Shown here: piece after piece, positions 36,548 to 44,759 of the stretch | Position numbering within the stretch: position 1 is the stretch's first letter | Layout of the letters: each line of letters starts with the position of its first letter | Origin: SbD1 sp039679945 | GTDB lineage: Bacteria; Desulfobacterota; Syntrophobacteria; Syntrophobacterales; Syntrophobacteraceae | Direction of reading: 5' to 3' | Length of the DNA: 64,000 nucleotides | Assembly: GCA_039679945.1 (NCBI GenBank) | Contig: JBDKTY010000292.1 | Coordinates: 1-64,000 of the forward strand | Made by a program: the position numbers and the translations under genes | Notes under the pieces: model-generated | What the model was told of the DNA's origin: nothing | The model's database searches: none | What the model saw: only the letters and a program-made list of their open reading frames with translations

Positions 36548-37735
36548 CTAAAACGCAATAACCGAAATCGTGGTTCCCGCAAGAACCACCCATAAAATAT
36601 CCAGCTTGAAAATAAGAGCGGCAAAAGCCGCGGCCGCTAGAGTCGCATGCGCCCAGTCCCAATGAACGTTCAGCCCGAACCGGATCGTGACGGTAAAGAG
36701 AAGCCCCACAAAGGAGCACAAAATGCCGCCGATAGCCCGGGTAAACCATGGTGAAGTCCGCACCCTGTCGAACCAGGGAGCAATACCGATAAGAATCAGA
36801 AAAGAGGGGAGGAATATGGCAACGCTGGCGACCAACGCGCCGGGGGGGCCATCCAGCAGATAACCCACGAAGGTTGACGTGATTACAATGGGACCCGGAG
36901 TGAACTGCCCCAGAACAATCCCGTTTAGAAACGTTGGGCCATCCATCCAGGATCGGACCTCGACGATCTCGTGGAACATGAGTGGAACCGAGGCAAAACC
37001 GCCGCCAAAGGCCATAAGATCGATCCTGGACATGAGCACGGCAAGATGGAAGAGTCCGTTTCTGAAAAAAAAGAGCAGCAAAAAACCGGATACTGAAGTC
37101 AGGACAAAGGCCAGCAAGGGGATGGTCGTGTGCGGCATCCTTGCTCCATCCAAAACCTTCGGGGCGGCCGGTCTATTGTTTAGTATCATTCCGAGGAGTG
37201 CAGCCAGGAGGAGGATGAGGGCAGGGTTTGCCATGAACCAGAAAAACGCTGCCGAAACAATCGCGATGAGCCCGTTCTTCCAGGTCTTTAATGAAGTCTT
37301 CCCGAAGGATAATGTTGCATTGGCCACAACAGCGACGATAACGGCCTGAAGTCCGCTGAAAGCCGAAACGACGGCCGGAAGTTCATGCATGCGCAAGTAG
37401 ACGTAGGAGAGCGCCAACATTAGGAGAAACGCGGGAAAAATCATTCCGATGTAGCTTACCATTGCCCCGGGCACCCCACGGACCTTGAGCCCGATATAAG
37501 CGGCCATCTGCATGACGGTCGCTCCTGGAATAGCCTGGCAAAGCGCCACACCATCCTGGAAGGACTGTCCATCGAGCCACTTTTTGTCTCCAACTGCCAT
37601 TTTGCGTATGTAGGCGATCATGGCCGGACCACCAAACGCGGTGGCCCCCATCCTGAGGAAAGAGCCGAATAGATGGGGAAGTGATGGGCTATCAGTCGCA
37701 TGATCGCCTTGAGGCGTGTCGCACCGAGGGAACAC
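36548..37735 (-). CDS. chrA: Chromate transporter ChrA, two-domain type
   Basis: 395 residues with two related CHR halves: FLRMGATAFGGPAMIAYIRK at the start and MSRIDLMAFGGGFASVPLMFHEIV in the second half, and the paired motifs QAIPGATVMQMAAYIG and GQFTPGPIVITSTFVGYL. The family exports chromate. The start is taken as GTG 37735, just after the stop of the sensor gene (TAAGGTG) and eight bases past AGGGAG, so translation is coupled; the frame is open up to 37771. Confidence 0.93.
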   Translation of the reverse strand: MFPRCDTPQGDHATDSPSLPHLFGSFLRMGATAFGGPAMIAYIRKMAVGDKKWLDGQSFQDGVALCQAIPGATVMQMAAYIGLKVRGVPGAMVSYIGMIFPAFLLMLALSYVYLRMHELPAVVSAFSGLQAVIVAVVANATLSFGKTSLKTWKNGLIAIVSAAFFWFMANPALILLLAALLGMILNNRPAAPKVLDGARMPHTTIPLLAFVLTSVSGFLLLFFFRNGLFHLAVLMSRIDLMAFGGGFASVPLMFHEIVEVRSWMDGPTFLNGIVLGQFTPGPIVITSTFVGYLLDGPPGALVASVAIFLPSFLILIGIAPWFDRVRTSPWFTRAIGGILCSFVGLLFTVTIRFGLNVHWDWAHATLAAAAFAALIFKLDILWVVLAGTTISVIAF

Positions 37736-37736
37736 C

Positions 37737-38237
37737 TTATTCACTCCCTCTACCTGCCGGGTACTGCCCAAAAGGCTTCAGCATGGGAGGACACGCCTGG
37801 TCTCCGGCTTCGACGCGCGCCTTTATCAGCCCAAAGAAGCGGGTTCGTTGTTCAGGTGTCAATATGGCGCTGCCACGCAACAGATGAGCTATAGTTTGGG
37901 CCTGAATGACCTCTTGCAGTTGCTGGATCTCTTTTTGCTTACTGCCGAGAGCTTGCTGATCGGCGCGTATTGTTTTCAGGAGTTCGATAAGTTCTATCTG
38001 CTTTACTTTGATCTCCTGTTCCAAGACCCGTAGCCGGGCATGAAAGGCGTTACGTTCAGCTTCGAATCGGGCAAGCTGGTCGGGTGACAAATCGAGTTGA
38101 AGAAAAAGAGGCCCACCGGGATTCGACTGGGGCACTCCGCTAATCGAAGTCAGTTTGAAAGCCAAATAGGTAGCGACAAAAAATACGTTCAAAGCGAACG
38201 AGGCGATGACCAGGATCTTTTTGATGTTTTCTTTCAT
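37737..38237 (-). CDS. Periplasmic metal-sensor-like protein (CnrX/Spy/ZraP superfamily)
   Basis: 166 residues: an N-terminal membrane anchor (ILVIASFALNVFFVATYLAF), then an all-helical hairpin with LDLSPDQLARFEAERNAFHARL and ILTPEQRTRFFGLIKAR, the LSPEQ-type pattern of the Metal_resist family. CnrX binds Co/Ni and controls an anti-sigma factor; ZraP binds zinc; Spy is a chaperone. Here it stands directly after an ECF sigma and anti-sigma pair, the order seen in cnr-like loci, so a sensor role is plausible. His residues (His45-50 region) could bind metal. Confidence 0.8.
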   Translation of the reverse strand: MKENIKKILVIASFALNVFFVATYLAFKLTSISGVPQSNPGGPLFLQLDLSPDQLARFEAERNAFHARLRVLEQEIKVKQIELIELLKTIRADQQALGSKQKEIQQLQEVIQAQTIAHLLRGSAILTPEQRTRFFGLIKARVEAGDQACPPMLKPFGQYPAGRGSE

Positions 38238-38334
38238 GAGCCTACCTCAAGAAGCGCCGGAATGGAGGACCTGTTGTTTGAAAGGCCCTTGGCGGCGACC
38301 TTACGCCGGAACCTGCGTTATTCCCGCGTTAAGT

Positions 38335-38853
38335 TCATCGTCTTTCGCCCTGTTCTTCCGGCGCTGTCAAAGTCAGTGTAAGATAAGCGGAGCCCAACGA
38401 GGCCGGTGGACTCGCGTTGAACCACTCCAGTCCATCAAGCCTTTCCGCCCCGGTGGGCGCGGTTTGCCGGTTTCCCGAAAGGCAAACCTCTTTGCTCATG
38501 AAAGTCCCGAGCAGGCAGGCCAGCAGAACCGTCGCGCAGGCTGCCAGGCGCATGGAAACCGAGATTTCGGAAAACCATCGAAGCGGATGCCAGGCAAAGG
38601 GCGACAGAGGTTTCTTCTCTTTCGTCAAGCTGGCCCGACTGCGGGCCTCAGCCATCACACGCGCGGCAAAACCCCGCGGCAGTGGAGGAATGGCGAGACT
38701 GTTTAGACTGTCTTCCGCCTGGCGGATGCGCTCAAGTTGTCCCCGGCAAGAACGACAGACCGCGAGATGTTTCTCCATTTCGAGCACGGTCTTTGGCGAT
38801 AGTTCCCGGTCCAGGTAGGTGCTCAAGCGGGAAAGAACGTTTTTGCATTTCAT
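38335..38853 (-). CDS. Anti-sigma factor with zinc-binding domain
   Basis: 172 residues. The N-terminal ZAS motif HLAVCRSC (His-x3-Cys-x2-Cys) follows a helix with YLDRELSP, the binding surface for an ECF sigma factor. One membrane segment lies near residues 90-110 (MRLAACATVLLACLLGTF) and a short periplasmic tail follows. ATG 38853 has AAAGGAGAG upstream; the TTG at 38868 is not favoured. It is 76 bases after the sigma gene. Regulated release of the sigma is likely driven by the periplasmic tail. Confidence 0.9.
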   Translation of the reverse strand: MKCKNVLSRLSTYLDRELSPKTVLEMEKHLAVCRSCRGQLERIRQAEDSLNSLAIPPLPRGFAARVMAEARSRASLTKEKKPLSPFAWHPLRWFSEISVSMRLAACATVLLACLLGTFMSKEVCLSGNRQTAPTGAERLDGLEWFNASPPASLGSAYLTLTLTAPEEQGERR

Positions 38854-38929
38854 ATTCTCTCCTTTCAAAATGTATAAACGAGCGAGCAGGCAAAAACCCC
38901 CGCTCTCAATTCAGTTTTTCTCAGCTTTT

Positions 38930-39463
38930 TTATAAATCGGACAGGCGGGCTTGTAGGGAAGTCCTTGCGCGTGAAATGAGCCTTTCAACCGCTTTGCTCG
39001 TGACGCCCAGGATCTGTGCGATTTCCGCGTAACTCAGACCCTCAAAATGCTTTAGGAGCATGGCTGCCCGCTGGTTATGAGGAAGAGCATCAAGCGCTTT
39101 GCGAACCTGCTCTTCGTGCTGTTCCTCTATCAGGCTCCCCTCGGGACTGCGTGATGGGTCCGGCATTTCGGGCATTTCGCCAAAGGTTGCAGGTTGTTTC
39201 TTGCGAGTGCGGTCAATGCAAAGATTGGTTAGTATGCGGTAGAAATAGGTGCAAAAGTTGGATGTTGGGCGATAACGCGGAGCGGCCTCTAAAATCCTGA
39301 GAAAAGACTCTTGAGCAATGTCCTCGGCTTCCATCGAATCACCGAGGAACCGATAGGCAGTCTTCCAGGCAAAATGCTGAAAACGTCGAACGAGTTCGCT
39401 GAACGCATCAAGGTCTCCAACGGCAATGGCTTGCATGAGTTCTTCATCGGTAGCCCTTGTCAC
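38930..39463 (-). CDS. ECF sigma factor, RpoE-like
   Basis: 177 residues. Region 2 (FSELVRRFQHFAWKTAYRFLGDSMEAEDIAQESFLRIL) and region 4 (LPHNQRAAMLLKHFEGLSYAEIAQILGVTSKAVERLISRAR) are complete, with no region 3, as in ECF sigma factors. GTG start; second in-frame ATG lies nine codons on. It opens the seven-gene unit that ends with the outer-membrane channel at 30699, so it probably controls that unit in response to an envelope or metal stress. A curious stretch, TGAAAAACT upstream of this gene and TGAGAAAAACTGAA upstream of the anti-sigma gene, may be part of its own promoter, but this is weak. Confidence 0.95.
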   Translation of the reverse strand: MTRATDEELMQAIAVGDLDAFSELVRRFQHFAWKTAYRFLGDSMEAEDIAQESFLRILEAAPRYRPTSNFCTYFYRILTNLCIDRTRKKQPATFGEMPEMPDPSRSPEGSLIEEQHEEQVRKALDALPHNQRAAMLLKHFEGLSYAEIAQILGVTSKAVERLISRARTSLQARLSDL

Positions 39464-39774
39464 GTCTATATCGAGTCCTTCTTTCCCGGAAGTAGAGCGC
39501 GGGGAAGTCCATGGCCGATATGCTCCCCCACCCTTTCATCAGAGTTTTTCAGCTATTTCTTTTCTCCTTCATAAAAGTGGTCCCTAACCACTCCGTGACA
39601 GTGGAAATCCTCGATTTGTCCGGGGAGCACTTCTCGCGTCTTCCCGCAAGCCTTTGCGATTTGCCACGGCAGCATTTACAGATCTGGTTCATCTCCATTC
39701 CACGACAAGTCACTTCGACCGATGCGGTTTGGACCTGCTTAGTGCTCCACTGTAATGTGGTGCGGCAATATAAA

Positions 39775-40359
39775 TCATTTCTGTTTAGTGACAACAAGTA
39801 CCCTGGTGTCGTTTCCGGGGGTAAATGAACTTGGCTTGATCTTCACCCCCGGGCCACTTGCCGCAAAGGTCAGCGTATTCCTATCTATTTTGTAAATTAC
39901 CAGGCACAGCTTCCCTATATAGGCAGGATCACTGGACTCTTTCACATGCAAATTCAAATACTTTGGAGTCTGGGTATTATCGCATGCATATTTCCCGCTA
40001 TACCACTCCTTGTCGGGTCCCTTGATTTCAAACTTGCCGTTCAGAGTAAAAGAGACCGACCACTGTCCGGAACGACTCGGTTCGTGTCCTGTCCAGATCC
40101 CGGAAAGCTCCTCCCTGCCTCTGACGGTTCCGGTTGTCCCCTCATACTGGGTATCATCACACCCGGATATATAGATTGTTACCTTTTCAGTCTCATCATC
40201 GGAGTCGTACTGAACATCAGGGGCGGCGGCAGCCAGGTAATAGCCTTTTTCGGGCGAATTGGCGGCACGGGCAAGGGGCATATGAACCGGATCGAGAATG
40301 ATGCCTGAGAATGTCAGATGTAACATAATAATCGAAGAACAAACGAAATAGCTTTTCAT
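39775..40359 (-). CDS. Secreted beta-rich protein, TIGR03067-like
   Basis: 194 residues with an N-terminal hydrophobic leader (YFVCSSIIMLHLTFSGIIL). The second half has a lipocalin-like pattern: GIWTGHEPSRSGQWSVSFTLNGKFEIKG, YLNLHVKESSDPAYIGKLCLVIYKIDRNTLTFAASGPG and a PSSF motif, like the domain TIGR03067. Two Cys pairs may form disulfides. Function unknown. It stands alone on the minus strand. Confidence 0.65.
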   Translation of the reverse strand: MKSYFVCSSIIMLHLTFSGIILDPVHMPLARAANSPEKGYYLAAAAPDVQYDSDDETEKVTIYISGCDDTQYEGTTGTVRGREELSGIWTGHEPSRSGQWSVSFTLNGKFEIKGPDKEWYSGKYACDNTQTPKYLNLHVKESSDPAYIGKLCLVIYKIDRNTLTFAASGPGVKIKPSSFTPGNDTRVLVVTKQK

Positions 40360-40660
40360 CCCTGGTCCTCCGTACTATCAGTGCTGTTGAATGCAATGTT
40401 AAATTTTACAAGCATGCGGATCAACAATCATCTCAATGTGATCAGTTTGTGGACTCATAGTGAAAGTCCGCCGAACCCTTCAGGACAAATCAATCCACCG
40501 CCGATCCGACCCCGGAGAAAGACAGACCAAAACAATCCGGTTCCAGATACAGCAGGCCATCTCGCATCGGTACGCGTCAAGTCTTCCATGCCCTGCCCCG
40601 TTTTGCATCGTTTCCCCCAAACCTCCGCTGGCGAACTGCTGGAGTATCAACTGGTGAATC

Positions 40661-40819
40661 TCATCTGCTGTTTGGGACTGAGCGGGTTTTCTCCTCAACC
40701 ATGCGCTCGACAACCTCCCACCTAAGTTCCGGCTGTAAACCGAGAATTTTCCGGGCCGAGGGATCAAACTCACCGACTTTTTCCCTTGGCTGGAAATCGG
40801 AAACCAGAACAACCCTCAA
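40661..40819 (-). pseudogene. Unidentified coding remnant
   Basis: A 52-codon frame with protein-like composition: LRVVLVSDFQPREKVGEF then DPSARKILGLQPELRWEVVE, ending at TGA. No initiator with a ribosome site, and the reading frame is not continued on either side. Family not recognised. Confidence 0.35.
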
Positions 40820-40861
40820 AGACTATAACAGTTCAGATCGGGAAAACTTGCGGTGCGCACT

Positions 40862-41038
40862 GCATTATTTTCCATAAAGCGAAGAATTGATTCATTCTTT
40901 TACGATCAGCGCAAGAACTACGACAAGGAAGCGGCCAACGCGATCGGCACGGAATACGTTCGGGCCGAGCTTTTGCCTGTCGCTGATACGGCGAAAGTGC
41001 AGATGCTGCTTCTGATGAACCTGTTGCCAGGGGAATAG
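40862..41038 (+). pseudogene. DUF4239 (bestrophin-like) fragment
   Basis: The frame reads RIDSFFYDQRKNYDKEAANA followed by IGTEYVRAELLPVADTAKVQ, which resembles the central helix of DUF4239 proteins (pattern EANAIGTAYLRA.LLP). Intact members have over 200 residues with membrane segments at both ends; only about 50 residues remain here. Confidence 0.5.
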
Positions 41039-41381
41039 CCTGTCTTAGATTTTGTGTACACCGATGATATATTGGCGCCCCACGGGTCAAAGCTATTGGT
41101 CTTGATAACAGAGGACAATCACCACGGAAGATAATCCCACGGTCCAACCCCGTTTGCCGCGTTCAGGCGAGCCCGCGCCATCTTCTGAAGCGGAAACCAC
41201 CATGGGCGCCGTCCGATTGGAGGATTTCGCCGATAGCCCGAGAAGTAAAGCCGACGACGTTTCGCATCCGCGGCGCTTCTCGCGAACTCACGTCGGCTGG
41301 TCCGTTGGAAGCGATTGGTTATGGAGTTCTCGCCACTGACAAGGGCAACTGACCCCGGGAAGGATCGACCAAGGTCTGATT

Positions 41382-42509
41382 ATGCCAAGGCACCTGATTT
41401 TAGCCGGCGGTGGGCATGCCCACCTGACCTGCCTGAAGAATCTTAAGGAATTCGTCCGCCGGGGCCATGGGGTCACCGTCATCGGCCCCTCTTCCCATCA
41501 CTATTATTCCGGCATGGGGCCGGGGATGCTGGCGCAAACTTACCGTCCCCGGGAAATCCGGTTCAATATTCAGGAAATGGCCCGAATCGGAGGCGCCAGC
41601 TTCCTGAAGGGAATGGTGGAAATGGTCAAGCCGGCGGAAAAACGCTTGGTCCTGACCTCGGGCGAAGAGGTTTCCTATGATGTGGTCTCCTTCAACACCG
41701 GCAGCACCGTACCCACCGCTGACCTGCCGATAGCGCCGGACGCCGGGGTGTTCACCGTCAAACCCTTGGAACAACTCATTCAGGCCCGGCAGCGGATCAA
41801 AGATCGACTTATGGGAAAGCCCCACCACATCCTGATTGCCGGAGGCGGGCCGGCGGGCTTGGAGATTACCGCCAACTTGTGGCGTCTGGCCTCGGACATG
41901 GGGGGCGATGCCAGGATCACCCTGGTAGCCGGCAGGCGGCTGATGGGGGATTTTCCGGAAAAAGTCAGGACGCTTGCACTCCAATCGCTGACTGCCCGTC
42001 GGGTGGAGGTTATCGAAGGAACCTACCTCAAAGAGGTGCAAACCAACCTGGCCCTTCTCGAGGACGGGCGGATGCTCCCTTTTGATATGCTCTTCCTGGC
42101 CCTGGGGGTGCGGCCCACGGGCTTGTTCCGGAATTCCGGACTCCCCACGGGACCGGATGGCGGCCTGTTAGTCAATGATTTCCTACAGTCGGTGGCCCAT
42201 CCGGAAATATTCGGAGGTGGCGACTGCATTAGCTTTCAACCCAGGCCCCTGGATAAAGTGGGCGTTTACGCCGTCCGGGAAAATCCCATATTATTTCACA
42301 ACCTATTGGCGGCCCTCGACGGAGGAAATATGCGGCGTTTCAAACCGGGTGGGCCGTATCTCCTGATCTTCAATCTGGGCAACGGCCGGGCCATCTTTTC
42401 CAAAAAACAGCTCGTCTTTGATTCTCGGCTGGCCTTCTGGCTCAAAGACTACCTTGACCGGCGGTTCATGCGGAAGTTCCAGATTTCCGGCGAACTGGAA
42501 GAAGCGTAG
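41382..42509 (+). CDS. FAD-dependent pyridine-nucleotide oxidoreductase (NDH-2/SQR-like)
   Basis: 375 residues. FAD motif HLILAGGGHAHLTCL at residue 4, NAD(P)H motif ILIAGGGPAGLEITANL near 150, and the FAD-binding GGGDCISF near 280. It resembles the NDH-2-like flavoprotein group to which sulfide:quinone reductases and selenophosphate-synthase-linked oxidoreductases belong. No membrane segment, though these proteins often attach to the membrane face and reduce quinone. No conserved Cys pair of the SQR type is visible. Stands alone. Confidence 0.85.
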   Translation: MPRHLILAGGGHAHLTCLKNLKEFVRRGHGVTVIGPSSHHYYSGMGPGMLAQTYRPREIRFNIQEMARIGGASFLKGMVEMVKPAEKRLVLTSGEEVSYDVVSFNTGSTVPTADLPIAPDAGVFTVKPLEQLIQARQRIKDRLMGKPHHILIAGGGPAGLEITANLWRLASDMGGDARITLVAGRRLMGDFPEKVRTLALQSLTARRVEVIEGTYLKEVQTNLALLEDGRMLPFDMLFLALGVRPTGLFRNSGLPTGPDGGLLVNDFLQSVAHPEIFGGGDCISFQPRPLDKVGVYAVRENPILFHNLLAALDGGNMRRFKPGGPYLLIFNLGNGRAIFSKKQLVFDSRLAFWLKDYLDRRFMRKFQISGELEEA

Positions 42510-43053
42510 AAGAATCCCTCCTGGTGTTTCGAAGGGGCGGCATGAGGCTGTGCGCCGGTTCTCAATTGGCTGCCCCGCGGGGCCTCTCAATGCGCTAAAG
42601 CATGCCGTCTCCCGTCCGGGACCATGTCCCAGGTCAGTTCCGTCGACTTTGACAGGATTATCGGGACTGAAACCGTAGCCTGCGTCACTAGCCTCCGGCT
42701 GAGCTGGAAGCATCTTTCGTTTGTATCGGTATGCCCCTTTTAGGACGCATTATTCATGAGTTTCTGTGAGGATGCGTGGAAATCCATGTATTGACCATAT
42801 GTTACCTGGGTTTCCTTCCTCAACTTCGACCGATCGTGTGTTATCAGCCCCAAATCGCTTCAAGCCCAGAGCACCGCTTCCTCGTTGGGCTTTTCGTGCG
42901 CGGACTACGATTCATGAATAATGCGGGTTAGGACCCCCTTCCCTTTGACTGCAGTCACAGAGGGTATCTCCGGGGCAGGTCTGATTTCCGCCCTGAGGAA
43001 ACACTTCGGCCATTTGAACCGCATGTTTGATGGAGAGGGCCCCCCCCGATAAA
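42510..43053. other. Intergenic stretch with MITE-like inverted repeat
   Basis: No intact gene. Contains the inverted repeat pair 42746/42912. Confidence 0.5.
42743..42932. mobile_element. MITE-like element or insertion-sequence relic
   Basis: CGCATTATTCATGA (42747-42759) on the left faces TCATGAATAATGCG (42912-42925) on the right, enclosing about 150 bases with no open frame. The sizes fit a non-autonomous transposon with inverted ends. No target-site duplication could be confirmed and no transposase is present, so the family is left open. Confidence 0.45.
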
Positions 43054-43099
43054 GTGTTGCACGTGGCGCACAAAGCATGCAACGATTCTGTTGCATGCT
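43054..43099 (+). promoter_or_regulatory. Two dyads upstream of aspA, candidate activator sites
   Basis: TGTTGCACGTGGCGCACA (about 43054-43071) is a near palindrome and AGCATGCAAC-GATTCT-GTTGCATGCT (43074-43099) a perfect ten-base-pair dyad. They lie about 100-150 bases before a sigma-54-like promoter, the usual distance for enhancer-binding activators. Confidence 0.4.
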
Positions 43100-43201
43100 A
43101 CGCTCATTTTCTTGCCGGCGATCAGCCAAGGCACTACCCACCCATACCTTAACCAGTTATTATACCTTAATAATATTGAATAAGTAATATCCAGCGCCTT
43201 T

Positions 43202-43217
43202 CGGCACGGATTTTGGT
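43202..43217 (+). promoter_or_regulatory. Candidate sigma-54 promoter of aspA-dcu
   Basis: CGGCACGGATTTTGGT keeps GGCACG and TTG at the right spacing; the -12 element reads GG instead of GC, the main mismatch. Lies 50 bases before the aspA ATG. Confidence 0.4.
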
Positions 43218-43266
43218 TATCGCAAGCATGTGAATTCAGACACACACCCCGAAGGAGGCCCAAAAA

Positions 43267-44688
43267 ATGACAAAGAAGACAAGACTCGAACACGATCTTC
43301 TCGGAGACATGGAAATACCCACTGATTGCTACTACGGCGTCCAGACAAGGCGCGCCCTGCAGAATTTCAAGATAACGGGCGTGAGCATCTCCCACACACC
43401 TGAAATGATCAAGGCCCTGGCCTATGTGAAGAAGGCGGCCGCCCTGGCCAACATGGAACTCGGCATGATCAAACCCGATGTAGCTAAAGCGATTGCCAAA
43501 GCGTGCGACGAAATCATCGAGGGCAAACTGCATGACCAGTTCGTGGTGGACGTGATCCAAGGGGGAGCCGGGACATCGACCAACATGAACGCCAACGAGG
43601 TCATCGCGAACAGGGCACTGGAGCTGATGGGCTACGAGAAGGGCCAGTATGAGGTGGTCGACCCGAACAACCACGTGAATTGCTCCCAGTCCACCAACGA
43701 CGCCTACCCCACCGCGTTCAGGCTCGCTCTCCACGAGGAACTCAACGCCCTGATGGATAGCATGCGCTTCCTGCAGCAGGCGTTCGCCGAGAAAGCCGTT
43801 GACTTCTCGGGCATCGTCAAGATGGGTCGGACTCAGCTTCAGGACGCGGTGCCCATGACACTGGGCCAGGAGTTCGGGGCCTATGCCACCACCATCGGCG
43901 AAGACATATCCCGCGTGCATGAGGCGCGAGGCCTGATCCAAGAGATCAACCTCGGGGCCACGGCCATCGGGACCGGCATTAACGCGCCCCCCGAGTACAC
44001 GCGCATCGTGACCGAGCAACTGCGCAACCTGACCGGGATCCCGCTCGTGACATCCCCCAACCTCATCGAGGCCACGTGGGACACGGGCGCCTACGTCCAG
44101 ATCTCGGGGGTCCTCAAGCGCGTCGCGGTAAAGCTTTCCAAGATCTGCAACGACCTTCGGCTGCTCTCCTCGGGCCCAAGGACCGGGCTCAGGGAAATCA
44201 ACCTGCCCCCCATGCAGCCTGGCTCGTCCATCATGCCGGGCAAGGTGAACCCCGTCATTCCTGAAGTGGTGAACCAGGTGGCCTTCCAGGTCATCGGGGC
44301 GGACGTCACAATTTCTTTCGCGGCCGAAGCGGGCCAGCTCGAACTGAACGTGATGGAGCCGGTCATTGCCTTCAACCTGTTTCAATCCATCGACATGCTC
44401 CGGCGTGCCTGCCGCGTGCTGGCCGAAAAGTGCGTAAAAGGCATAACTGCCAACATCGAGCACTGCCGAAAGCTCGTAGAGAACAGCATAGGTATCGTGA
44501 CCGCCCTCAACCCCATCATCGGATACCAGAACTCCACGGTGATCGCAAAGGAAGCCCTGGAGTCCGGCCGTTCGGTCTATGACCTCGTGCTGGAAAAGGG
44601 GCTGATCAGCAAGAGCGAACTGGACGAGGTGCTCTCCCCGGAGAATATGATGCGCCCGAGGTTCCTGTCCCACCCGAAAAAGACCTGA
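43267..44688 (+). CDS. aspA: Aspartate ammonia-lyase
   Basis: 473 residues, expected length. The fumarase/aspartase signature GSSIMPGKVNP lies near residue 320, with the catalytic Ser; other family blocks include GAGTSTNMNANEVIANRA and NCSQSTNDAYPTAFR. It converts L-aspartate to fumarate and ammonia; together with a Dcu-type carrier downstream this makes a fumarate-respiration or aspartate-fermentation module. GAAGGAGG precedes the ATG. Aspartase rather than class II fumarase is preferred because of the overall match around GVSISHTPEMIKALAYVKKAAA; the two are related. Confidence 0.95.
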   Translation: MTKKTRLEHDLLGDMEIPTDCYYGVQTRRALQNFKITGVSISHTPEMIKALAYVKKAAALANMELGMIKPDVAKAIAKACDEIIEGKLHDQFVVDVIQGGAGTSTNMNANEVIANRALELMGYEKGQYEVVDPNNHVNCSQSTNDAYPTAFRLALHEELNALMDSMRFLQQAFAEKAVDFSGIVKMGRTQLQDAVPMTLGQEFGAYATTIGEDISRVHEARGLIQEINLGATAIGTGINAPPEYTRIVTEQLRNLTGIPLVTSPNLIEATWDTGAYVQISGVLKRVAVKLSKICNDLRLLSSGPRTGLREINLPPMQPGSSIMPGKVNPVIPEVVNQVAFQVIGADVTISFAAEAGQLELNVMEPVIAFNLFQSIDMLRRACRVLAEKCVKGITANIEHCRKLVENSIGIVTALNPIIGYQNSTVIAKEALESGRSVYDLVLEKGLISKSELDEVLSPENMMRPRFLSHPKKT

Positions 44689-44759
44689 GAGCAGGACCCA
44701 TTGGGGCCTGCTCCTGCCGCCCGAAACGTCGACGCGGCACGGGGGGAATCGATTACCTG

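Larger units (their letters stand above)
40360..41381. other. Intergenic stretch with gene remnants
   Basis: About 1 kb without an intact gene. Contains a minus-strand coding-like fragment at 40661-40819 and a plus-strand DUF4239 fragment at about 40862-41038. Remaining frames are not recognised. Confidence 0.55.

Noticed and set aside
42955..44673. 572-residue minus-strand open frame
   Set aside because: It is the antisense of aspA, rich in His/Val/Gly, with no domain; aspA has a full signature and a ribosome site.
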